NCBI GenBank assembly: GCA_910587575.1
Contig: CAJULU010000033.1
Location: 20,855-52,923 of the forward strand
Origin: an uncultured Dorea sp.
Lineage (GTDB): Bacteria; Bacillota; Clostridia; Lachnospirales; Lachnospiraceae
Length of the DNA stretch: 32,069 nucleotides
Direction of reading: 5' to 3'
Each line of letters opens with the position of its first letter. Position 1 is the stretch's first letter. This document shows positions 15,689 to 24,700 of the stretch, piece by piece. Position numbers and translations under genes: made by a program. A model generated the notes under the pieces. The model searched no databases. It was not told the origin of the DNA and saw only the letters and a list, made by a program, of their open reading frames with translations.

Positions 15689-15991
15689 TTATACCCGAAT
15701 TCCGGAAACCAGGCCGCTCACCTTATTTTCACAGCTGTCATATTTCTTTTTCGCCTCCATTTCACGCTGCTGGAATTTTTCTAAAGACGTGATTACCTCT
15801 GCAAGAAGATCCCTGTCTTCTTTGAACACACCTTTAAACGCCTCGCTGCTTTCCCCCTCCCACATGGAATCCAGCTGGCCTGCACTTGCCTCCATTCTGC
15901 CCATCTCAGACTTCATCGCACGGATGCATTCACTGATCTGGTTACTGTCAGAATTCAATCTTGACGTATTCACTTTTACCTTTCCTGCCAT
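15689..15991 (-). CDS. WXG100-family protein (WEG)
   Basis: 100 aa. Trp44-Glu-Gly46 (DSMWEGESSE) and C-terminal YDSCE (84-88) are at exactly the positions used by the 100-aa paralogue at 14691-14993. An AGGAGG site lies 10 nt before the ATG, inside the 3' end of the upstream gene, which overlaps this one by 16 nt and implies coupled translation with it. It contains Cys22 and Cys87, unusual among the otherwise Cys-free WXG proteins here. Confidence 0.92.
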   Translation of the reverse strand: MAGKVKVNTSRLNSDSNQISECIRAMKSEMGRMEASAGQLDSMWEGESSEAFKGVFKEDRDLLAEVITSLEKFQQREMEAKKKYDSCENKVSGLVSGIRV

Positions 15992-16263
15992 AGCTTCAGT
16001 TCCTCCTCACATTGCCCATAAGCTTCCCAGACCTGTTCCAGGCAAAGACAGAGTTCCTTTATCTTTCTGCTGTCCTCTGCCGTATTCTGCTGATATCGGC
16101 TTAGCCGTTTTTGCATCTCATATCCTGCCTCGCCGGCCATACAGCTTTCCATCAATGTCAGAACACCTGACAATTCTTCTGCGCAGTTCCGGACAGTACG
16201 CCAGCAGGTATTTAATCCTTCTTTTGTCTGCCACAGTATCTGCAATGAAAGTTCCAGTTCCAC
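15976..16263 (-). CDS. WXG100-like protein lacking the Trp of the WXG turn
   Basis: 95 aa from a GTG start with a G-rich upstream sequence. The pattern of two helices is kept, but the turn reads SCMAGEAG (Met42-Ala-Gly44) instead of Trp-X-Gly, while YGQCE (82-86) keeps the YxxxE secretion motif. It is Cys-rich for the family (Cys 20, 27, 41, 72, 74, 85). It overlaps the following WXG100 gene by 16 nt, so the two may be made in equal amounts and pair as a heterodimer. Without its neighbours it would be hard to recognise, so the family call rests on length, helicity, motif position and context. Confidence 0.75.
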   Translation of the reverse strand: MELELSLQILWQTKEGLNTCWRTVRNCAEELSGVLTLMESCMAGEAGYEMQKRLSRYQQNTAEDSRKIKELCLCLEQVWEAYGQCEEELKLWQER

Positions 16264-16290
16264 GTTCCCCCCGCCTCTCTGCCGGATTTC

Positions 16291-16539
16291 TTATACCAGT
16301 AATAACCTGCTTCCATCCGCCACATGGTTCATGGCCAGAGATTTTCCCAAATCAAGCATTGACCCCGTATAAATGGAATACAGCCGGAAATCCCTGTCCG
16401 TATTAGCTGACGGCTCTTTCATCTTCCTGGATATCATCCCACTGACTTCGGCAATCACTTCCCTGGCCGGTACGTTCTCATCCAGCTTAAAATCATAACT
16501 GGCGTCTACTGCCGGAATATATATATCTATCAGGATCAT
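16291..16539 (-). CDS. YukD/EsaB-like ubiquitin-fold T7SS accessory protein
   Basis: 82 aa. The pattern of beta-grasp strands is clear: MILIDIYIPAV, then DASYDFKLDENVPAREVI, a helix, then LYSIYTGSMLDLGKSLAMN and the closing strand DGSRLLLV. This fits the small ubiquitin-like YukD/EsaB proteins that are always encoded beside EssC in firmicute type VII loci and are cytoplasmic regulators needed for secretion. No C-terminal Gly-Gly is present, as in YukD, so it is not a conjugated modifier. An AGGAG site lies 8 nt before the start. It falls between essC and the WXG100 array. Confidence 0.88.
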   Translation of the reverse strand: MILIDIYIPAVDASYDFKLDENVPAREVIAEVSGMISRKMKEPSANTDRDFRLYSIYTGSMLDLGKSLAMNHVADGSRLLLV

Positions 16540-16559
16540 CTCCTCAACTCCTCACACAT

Positions 16560-19500
16560 TTATTTTCTTGCAAGCGGCACCACCACTTTCTTCGCCGCCT
16601 TTTCATCTGCTGACGATGGAAGTATTCCAATTCCCGGCTTTTCGGCTTTCCCTTGTTCCACGAATGACAGATAATCAAAGTTCAGTACCTGGTTATCAGA
16701 AACCTTTCCGCCAAAATGAATTCCCGTCTTGTATCCGCTGAATAGTTCATATACCTGATATCCTGTGATCATATGCCGCTTTTCCATGGACACTGACGAC
16801 AGGAAAAAGATATTATGATATTGACCCTTTTCAATAATTGTTTCCAGAAAGCCTCTCATGTCCAGTTCTGCATTGTAAATCAACGGAACGAACCAGGTTA
16901 AATCCGAAATAAAGATAAAATGCGGTTTTTCCTCTTCCGCCATGACATCAAAGATTTCTTCACCTTCCAGTCCCTTTGCCTCAAGTTCATGCTTCTTTTT
17001 GTTTCTTTCTACAAATGTAGGAGTCAGCTCCTGGAAGTAGTCAAATATCCCCTGCTCATCTGTGACATAGCGGATCCGACTGGAATCCGAGTATCCGATA
17101 AAGTCGTGGGACGGATCATCTATCACACAGATTTCACAGTCTTTATCCATAACCGCCTGCAGGCATACTCTCATAAAATTCGTCTTTCCCGAATGCGGAC
17201 CGCCATAGACTGCGTAGCAATAGGTATCTTTTAAGCTGATACTGAATATTTCTGCACTATCCGCATTATACCCCACCGGAATGTGTGTTCTGTCCTTTAT
17301 GGAGTTCTGATACTCCTCCAGTTTTATATATTCTGACCACACTGGTTTTTCCGGAATTTCCGGGATCTTTCTTGCACAGGGACCATTCCACGCTTCCTTC
17401 ATTTCCTGGCAGATTTCTTTCATACGTGCCATACGCATATAATCATCATCTGCTTCTATTGAAAGTGCGGTCTGAAACTCCAGAACCCTCTTTCCATAGG
17501 CTGCAAGGCCGCGCCCCTTCACCCCTGCTTCCGGAAGCATTTCAATCTGCGAATTGTGCAGCAGATCTCTATATGCATATTTATCCTGCAGGGCAAGGCA
17601 GAGAACCGTATTAATGTTTTCTCCTACACGGAGCGTAATATCATTCATCCCGAATCCAACACCATTTACTACCAGAAAGATTCCATGGCTGACCCCTTCT
17701 TTGGAAATCTGTATGAGAATTTCTTCATAGGCTTCACCAGTTTTTTCTTTCATAGAAAAATAGTTATCAATAAACAGCACGATCGCCGGAAGCGTAACCC
17801 CATTCACCTTTACATACTCGCTGTAATTGCCTCCCTGGAACAACCCTTTCCTCTCCTCCAGCATTCCCGTCAGCATATGGAAAAATTTCCCGATCTTATC
17901 CAGGTTATTCTCACACATGACTCCGCCCACATGAGGAGCTTCTTCAAATGCCCGCATCATTTTGCTGCTGAAGTCGATTGCATATACATTTACCATCTCC
18001 GGGCTGTATTTCTGGATCAAGGCATATACCATGGTCTGCATCATCGTGCTTTTGCCGGATACAATATTTCCACAGATTGCAATATGCCCCTCTTCAGAAA
18101 AGTCGACAGTCAATGGCATCTGGTTCTGGTTCTCCGGGTCGTCCATTTTACCGATAATAACAGATAACTCCCAGGCTCCTTCCCGCCGCTTCCATCTGCC
18201 GTCCGTAAATTTCTCTGACCTGTATTCCTCAAATTCATCCAGATAAATATGATCCGGAATAACAGGCATCCACAACTGCTGCTGATAGGTGTATCCGTTT
18301 TCTGATGCTACCAGTGCCAGATGTTCTTTCATTGCGTCCAGTTGTGTCTTTTCTTTCATCTGGGGCAGTTTTATCTTTTCTTCCCCCACACATTCAATAA
18401 TTTTCTGAGCCGCGGCATTATCATGATCCAGATACTGTGGCTCATATCTCTGATAAAGGCGGATGAAATCTTTTAACCGGTCTGTATTATAACGGCTCTT
18501 TGCATAATCCAGTTTTTTTCTCTCCATTGCCTGATACATGGCATCTGCCAGGCTGTCTTCTTCCAGAACGTTACCCGCTTCTTCACACTCTTTCTTAGCG
18601 GTTCTAAAACAGGAAATCAGATTTTCAATCCATATGGATTCTGCCTTCTTTTTCTGAATCTGCTTTACGGAATTACCCGTCATTTCAACCTTTCCTGACA
18701 GTGTAAGCATCTTGGCGATATCTGCTGACGATGCCATTGCATCTTTATCGTAGATCGCCCCGCTGTAACCGGACTGGAACAGTTCATATACTTCGTCACT
18801 TCCCACCTGCAGATAGCATCGTCCTGCCTGTGTAATATACGCCGCATCCGGTTTGTGCAGCATATCCATGCTGTCCTGACGGTCCTGCACACGCAGGCAG
18901 AGCCGGAACTTGGAATTGCTCCAGATATTGTCATCAACCGTACCGCTGGGCTTCTGGGTTGCCAGTACCAGGTGCACGCCAAGACTCCGCCCGACCTGCG
19001 CAACACTGATCAGTTCTCTCATGAACTCGGGCTCCTCCCGCTTAAGTTCTGCGAACTCATCAATAATAATAAATAAATGAGGGACTGGAACGGCAGCTTC
19101 GCCGTTTTTATACAGTTTCGTATAAAGATTGATGTTATTTACCCCGTTCTCCGTGAAAATACGCTGTCTCCTGCGGTTTTCACTCTTAATAGAAATCATA
19201 GCCCGTCTGACCTGATTGCCCGACAGATTGGAAATCTGTCCGATCAGGTGCGGCAGCCCGTCAAAAAGATTGGCCATACCGCCGCCTTTATAATCAATCA
19301 CGAAAAAACCGATATCATCCGGGCTGTAGTTGACTGCCAGAGACAGGATATATGTCTGCAGGGTCTCGCTCTTTCCAGATCCAGTCGTCCCCGCTACCAG
19401 TCCATGGGGGCCATGGTATTTCTCATGGACATCCAGATAACAGGGAACTCCTCCCTGTTTCTGCCCAATCATTCCCTTGATATTTTCATAAATCCGGTTT

Positions 19501-21545
19501 TTAGCCCAGTATTCCTTTACTGGAAGATCGGATGGTTTCTGTATCTCCAGCATCTCAAAAAATGTAAGTGACGCAGGAATCTCTCCCCCTTCTTCCACCT
19601 CCATAACCTGCAAGGCGGACAGGTGTCTCGTAAACTTCTCCACATCTTTTTCAGATACCTTGTCAAATTCTATTTTCTGCCTTTTTCCCGCCCGGTCAAA
19701 AACATTGTACATTCCTTTGAAAGTCTCTGTATTTTCTATAATGAAGTCGCAGTTATTCGGAAGTTCTTCATATCTTTCCGTCAGCAAAACCGTAGTAAGA
19801 CCTAATTCTTTTTCTTTTGAAAATACATATTTTGCAAACAGCTCACCTTCTAATGCGGATACATCTGAAATAAAGATGACATAATATGGCTTTGGAATCT
19901 TCGTTTCAGATGTAAATGCAGCCGCTTCATCCAGACGGGCCCGCAGTGTATTGGCAAGCTCATAAAAAACATCGCTCACCTGTTCTTTGTCAGAAGCCAC
20001 AAATCTCGTCTTTTTATCTTCCGACCATACATGGGGCAGCCATTTTACAAATTCCCACTTTTCCTGATCAGCATCAGCTTCTTTATTATAGACATACCCA
20101 AGTTTTACATCCGTATAGCAATTATTGGCGGCTATCTGCATACTCAGTGCAGTGACCATTTCCATAGCGCCGGTTCTTCCTTCACCCCCGACCACTCCGA
20201 TCAGGTTATGTTCTAGCAGATCCAGTGTCACCGGCACGCCATACAAAAACTCATAATTTTTCTTAATGTAATCTGGTTTTTCCTCTAATTCATCTTTCGA
20301 CAAGGTAAACCGTTTCTGTGGAATCCTGACCGGTATCTGGAATGGAATGTCTCCGATTCCCAGCCTGTGCGTCAAAAAATCTTCGTGTGTCCGATTGCGG
20401 TTCCACAGTGTTCCCTTTTCTTCATCATAGCAAAGACATTCTGCTGCTGACGGATATCTGGCCAGAAGCATACGGGCTGTTTCTTCATACTTTTTCCTGA
20501 TGGTATCCGTTTTCTCCATCAGATAATCACTATATCTCTGAAACCGGTATTCTTCCTGCTCCTTTTCCTCTTTCTTCTGCTGCCTGATGTTTGCCAATGC
20601 CCACGCAACGCCGATGATTGCGGAAGACAAGGACATGATAAGTCCAGAGTACATATAGAGGCCCGAACTTCCTCCCGATGCATTGGCAGCATACATCATA
20701 AGCATACTCCCCAGAAGCATCGGTAGAGCCATGGTTACGGAAGGACCGATCAGCATAAAGAGCGGCTGCTGTTTCGTTTTATTCAATGCGGGCGGAGCTT
20801 CAATTTCAATCTCTTCCGTATCCGGTGTTTCATAGCTCCTGGGGGCACGATGATACAAAATCTTCCCTGCAGATACCTGCGCTTTCTGATCTGTATCGGA
20901 CGGTTTACCGTCTTCTTCCAGCCGCCGTAATGCCGTGTCTCTGACAGTGGCTTTGCTTCCTTTTGCATCTATGGCAATCACATCACCTAAGTAAACCATG
21001 TGGAGTCCAAGAATATTAATATAATCTCCAAACGCAAGGACTGTCTCCCTTTTTACTCTGGCAGCATTTACATAAGTTCCGTTCTTCCCGATACTGACTA
21101 ATTTGCATTGATTCTCCCGCACTACTATTTGCGCATGCTGCCGTGAAACCATCTTCTGATAATCGTAGACAATGTCATTGTCCTCATCTTTTCCGATAGA
21201 GATGGAAGTCCCGCAGCTAAGGCAGAACTTATCATAGCTATGGAATACAGCAGAAACTTCTTTCATGATAATGGTGAGCGCTTCCCCAAATGCCGTCGTG
21301 ATTCCCAGAATATCCCCGTCTCTTAATATCCTGTCAAACTGAGCCGACTTATTTTTCTTAATCTGATAAGATTCATCCAAAAGAATTTTCCATCTTTCAT
21401 CTATAATCTCCAGCCGGACTCTGACGTCATTTTTAATATTGAAAAACTCCCTGTGCAATACAAGCGAATAGTCTGCATTATTCAAGGAAGGCAGTAAATA
21501 CTCCTTAAATGCGTCTCCCGCATAAACAGAAGCCACAAAACTCAT
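16560..21545 (-). CDS. essC: EssC-type FtsK/SpoIIIE ATPase, motor of type VII secretion
   Basis: 1661 aa from the ATG at 21545, which has AGGAGGTG ten bases upstream; an in-frame GTG at 21557 overlapping the preceding stop is the alternative. Residues 1-95 look like a degenerate FHA fold and 96-186 a canonical FHA domain (MVSRQHAQI, GKNGTYVNA). Two membrane helices lie at about 262-284 and 298-319. A degenerate nucleotide fold near 445-475 precedes three ATPase domains. D1 has Walker A GTTGSGKS (719-726) and Walker B FIIIDEF (825-831). D2 has GNIVSGKST (1159-1167), with LFIDN at the Walker B position. D3 has GGPHSGKT (1448-1455), with FIFISD. Only D1 keeps the catalytic Glu. By family knowledge it docks WXG100 substrates and drives export. 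It is larger than typical EssC/YukB (about 1480 aa). Confidence 0.96.
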   Translation of the reverse strand: MSFVASVYAGDAFKEYLLPSLNNADYSLVLHREFFNIKNDVRVRLEIIDERWKILLDESYQIKKNKSAQFDRILRDGDILGITTAFGEALTIIMKEVSAVFHSYDKFCLSCGTSISIGKDEDNDIVYDYQKMVSRQHAQIVVRENQCKLVSIGKNGTYVNAARVKRETVLAFGDYINILGLHMVYLGDVIAIDAKGSKATVRDTALRRLEEDGKPSDTDQKAQVSAGKILYHRAPRSYETPDTEEIEIEAPPALNKTKQQPLFMLIGPSVTMALPMLLGSMLMMYAANASGGSSGLYMYSGLIMSLSSAIIGVAWALANIRQQKKEEKEQEEYRFQRYSDYLMEKTDTIRKKYEETARMLLARYPSAAECLCYDEEKGTLWNRNRTHEDFLTHRLGIGDIPFQIPVRIPQKRFTLSKDELEEKPDYIKKNYEFLYGVPVTLDLLEHNLIGVVGGEGRTGAMEMVTALSMQIAANNCYTDVKLGYVYNKEADADQEKWEFVKWLPHVWSEDKKTRFVASDKEQVSDVFYELANTLRARLDEAAAFTSETKIPKPYYVIFISDVSALEGELFAKYVFSKEKELGLTTVLLTERYEELPNNCDFIIENTETFKGMYNVFDRAGKRQKIEFDKVSEKDVEKFTRHLSALQVMEVEEGGEIPASLTFFEMLEIQKPSDLPVKEYWAKNRIYENIKGMIGQKQGGVPCYLDVHEKYHGPHGLVAGTTGSGKSETLQTYILSLAVNYSPDDIGFFVIDYKGGGMANLFDGLPHLIGQISNLSGNQVRRAMISIKSENRRRQRIFTENGVNNINLYTKLYKNGEAAVPVPHLFIIIDEFAELKREEPEFMRELISVAQVGRSLGVHLVLATQKPSGTVDDNIWSNSKFRLCLRVQDRQDSMDMLHKPDAAYITQAGRCYLQVGSDEVYELFQSGYSGAIYDKDAMASSADIAKMLTLSGKVEMTGNSVKQIQKKKAESIWIENLISCFRTAKKECEEAGNVLEEDSLADAMYQAMERKKLDYAKSRYNTDRLKDFIRLYQRYEPQYLDHDNAAAQKIIECVGEEKIKLPQMKEKTQLDAMKEHLALVASENGYTYQQQLWMPVIPDHIYLDEFEEYRSEKFTDGRWKRREGAWELSVIIGKMDDPENQNQMPLTVDFSEEGHIAICGNIVSGKSTMMQTMVYALIQKYSPEMVNVYAIDFSSKMMRAFEEAPHVGGVMCENNLDKIGKFFHMLTGMLEERKGLFQGGNYSEYVKVNGVTLPAIVLFIDNYFSMKEKTGEAYEEILIQISKEGVSHGIFLVVNGVGFGMNDITLRVGENINTVLCLALQDKYAYRDLLHNSQIEMLPEAGVKGRGLAAYGKRVLEFQTALSIEADDDYMRMARMKEICQEMKEAWNGPCARKIPEIPEKPVWSEYIKLEEYQNSIKDRTHIPVGYNADSAEIFSISLKDTYCYAVYGGPHSGKTNFMRVCLQAVMDKDCEICVIDDPSHDFIGYSDSSRIRYVTDEQGIFDYFQELTPTFVERNKKKHELEAKGLEGEEIFDVMAEEEKPHFIFISDLTWFVPLIYNAELDMRGFLETIIEKGQYHNIFFLSSVSMEKRHMITGYQVYELFSGYKTGIHFGGKVSDNQVLNFDYLSFVEQGKAEKPGIGILPSSADEKAAKKVVVPLARK

Positions 21546-21553
21546 GCTGCTCC

Positions 21554-21733
21554 TCACCTCCTCCTGCTGTTTTTCAGCATTTCATCCAAGGCGTTTCTTT
21601 GCATCTGCTCCTGCCGTACCTTGTTATCTTCACGCAGCTTTTTTAGTTTTCCCGACATGACGATATTTCCCGCCAGCAGTCCGATTCCCATGCAGCTTTC
21701 CACCGCCAGGACTGCGATATCCACTCCGGTCAT
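21554..21733 (-). CDS. Small single-pass membrane protein (59 aa), T7SS-linked, unrecognised
   Basis: Translation from ATG 21733 to TGA 21554 gives 59 aa. A hydrophobic helix at about residues 4-26 (GVDIAVLAVESCMGIGLLAG) contains Glu12 and Cys14. A strongly charged, probably coiled cytoplasmic tail follows (GKLKKLREDNKVRQEQMQ) and ends NSRRR. Its ATG overlaps the stop of the Ig-like rod gene (ATGA). Its own stop overlaps the alternative GTG of essC (GTGA) and lies within the essC ribosome binding region. Such overlaps on both sides strongly suggest a real, translationally coupled gene. Positive residues after the helix predict the tail to be inside the cell. It could be a small stator or adaptor for EssC, but no family is recognised. 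Confidence 0.72.
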   Translation of the reverse strand: MTGVDIAVLAVESCMGIGLLAGNIVMSGKLKKLREDNKVRQEQMQRNALDEMLKNSRRR

Positions 21734-24700
21734 GATATTATGTCCCCAATCCTCTTTTTACGTCTTATTATAATTGCCAGTGCAGAAACCCCGGCCACAC
21801 CAATCACTCCGGCCGCCGATCCCCACAGCAGCATCTTATTAGCCACAAACCGTACAAAGAAATCCGTAGATACCGTCACAGACCTGTTGAAAGCAAACGC
21901 ACTTTCAAACTGATCCGAATCCGTATCCGTCACATTCCCCGCCAGGTCTTCCACCACAAGCCTGACCGCCTGCGCAGAATCCTTCTCGGACACCTGGAAG
22001 CTTCCGTCATAATTGTTGAGGTCTTCTTTAAAGTCCGTAACCGTTTCCACTTCTTTTCCGTTCACATAAGTCTTCACAGATGCCAGTCCAATCGTATCAT
22101 AAACCACATATTTCGCCGTCACATCCGTGGCGTTGATAATTTTTTCCTCAAATCCCGTTATACTTTCAATCTCCGGCGGCGTGGCGTCTACCCGGAACAG
22201 GATGTTCTTATCCTTATAATTTGCCGTTTCCGGTGCATTCCCCGTCGCATCCTTTGAGGACACTGCGATCTTGTAGATACCGTCAGACTCGAAATTATCC
22301 TTGTCTATCCTGTATTCATACTGATACCATCCGCTGCTTCCCACGGATACCTGGTCATTCACCTGCTGCGATGTCTCATAATCCGGTTCATCCATCGGCT
22401 TTCCATCCTTTGAAATCTCGATATCCAGAGAATCCTCTACCAGACGGTCGGCATTGTATTCTGTAATGAACAGATTTTCCTCAATCTCCTGTACATAGGC
22501 GCCGCCTTCTTTAATCAGCGAGATCAGATAATCACTGTACTCATACACCGAACCAAAACGGTTCACGGTAAATGTGGCAGAAGTATCAATGGAATGTCCG
22601 GCCTTGTCCGCCATGGTCACCGTCATCGTATAAATACCGTCTACGTCCTGCTCCTTTGCAAATGTGTCAAAGCTTCCGCTTCCGCCGTTCTCCGTAAGAC
22701 TGACGCCTCCGCCCATGAACTGTTCGGTAACATCTACGTCCTTCTCGTGATACCGTGTCCTGGTCAGATGGATCTCATAACTTTCAAAATTAATATCATC
22801 AAAACTTACTGCCGGAACCATGTCGTCTTTGAATGCCTTTCCGTTGGCCTCTTCCCCGTTTACCGTAATGACCGGAGCCACGATCTCGGTATCAACGGTA
22901 AGCTGTTCCGAACTGTAGGCAGCCATCTGGTTGGTTGATTTATCTGTATAGCTGATCGCTACCGTATAGTCTCCGTCTTCACTGAGCGTAAACGTGCCCA
23001 CATGTACATCCGCACTGCTGTCGCTCCAGCTTGGAGTTACCGGATAGGAGCCGCCGTCTCTGGTAACCGATACCTGGACATCCTCTGCATAGAAGTTTGC
23101 CTCATTCACAGTCACTGTCGCATTCACCGGGCCGTCATAGTAAGCAATTCCGTTAGCTGTCTGTACCGGTGTACTATAAGTTACCGTAGATGTGGGTGAA
23201 ATATTATCTACCACAATCCTTCTGTCATCTCTTAACTGCCCCGATTCATTACCCGCTCTGTCAGTAGCCGTAAACGCCACATTGCCGTTAAACTGATCGC
23301 CGCCGCCCAGTGCGCCCCTTGGGATACTGAACTGCGTCGTTGCCGTCCTGCGGCTGTCGGAGTAGGTAATGCCTGCTTCGTCAATGGCCTGTCCGATCAG
23401 TTCCGTGTTGACCAGGCTGACTCCTTCTGCCCTGGTGCAGTCATACTGGAAACTGCGTACGCCTGCCGCACTGTCATCTGCCGTGATCGTTACCTCCACC
23501 GGAGCGTTATAAAACCCGAAAGAGATTCCTTCAAGAATCGTATCCAGGATACTGGTACTGTAGGAAACATTCAGGCTGTCCGGCGCTGTCTTATCTACGG
23601 TAAAATAATCCTCCCGGTAATCAGCCGCTTTGTTTGTGGCAAGGTCTGTATAGTCAATGTCAAAATAGTAATTCGCATCCCCCGGATAAGTAATCGTCAA
23701 GACGTGCCTGTCTCCGCTGGTGCTCCAGGAACTCTTACTGTTCAGGCTGTCCGCATTCAGTTCTCTTCCTGCGGAATCCTTCGCACGGATTCTGAACTCT
23801 ACTTCATCTGCATCAAAATTGTGCTCTGTGACCGTAACCGTTGCCGACTGCGTGGTACGGAAATACTTCCTTGCATGGTTTTCCGTATCCGTCAGAGTAT
23901 TGACAGGGTTCTGATCCCTGTATTCTACATGGATCACGGGCTGAATGGTATCCACCGTAATCGTATCGGAGATATATTCCGTCATTTCATTACTGCTCCG
24001 GTCCGTATATTTCACCCGGAATCTGTAATCACCGTCGCCGGAATGATCCGCAGGCGCTGCAATGGTACAGGTGCCTATATGAAGATCAGCGGAAAGATTT
24101 CTCCATGCCGGTGATACGGGCAGGAATTCCTCACCATTCTTTGAAACTTCCACAACCACGTCCTCGGCATAGAAATTTGCCTCTGTAACGGTAAACGTTG
24201 CCGTCATTTCCTTATTGTAATACATCGTGCTTCCCACGGTTCTTGAGGCTTGTGTATAATCAGCCGTCATCTGCGGGGCAATGGTATCCACGACGATCAC
24301 ATGATCCGTGTCGGTCTTTTTATCACTCGTATTGCTATATTCATCCACGGCCTGGAACGCAACGTTACCCCGTAACTGCCCGCCGTCTTCCTTCGGCATT
24401 CTGACAGAAGCGGTGAACTTCGCCTTATCTTTCTCATCCCGTTCGGCCATAAGTTTTTCGTTTTCATATGACTGCACGTTCGTATCGCTGGCTTTCTCCT
24501 CTTTGCTGTACGACCAGATGAAATAAGCTCCCCCGGAAATCTCATCCCTTGCTTCAAACGTCACGATTACATCCGGGTTATAGTATCCGAACGTAATGGC
24601 CGACAGGATTTTTTCCATGACAGGCTCTGAATAACTGATTTTCATGTCCGAAATGTCCGGCGCCTTATGGTCAACGATAAATTCTCCCGTCTCCTTCGTT

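Noticed and set aside
21557..21733. GTG start of EssC at 21557 and its overlap with the 59-aa stop
   Set aside because: The Shine-Dalgarno sequence is only two bases from this GTG, too close; the ATG at 21545 has AGGAGGTG at normal distance. Kept only as an alternative.
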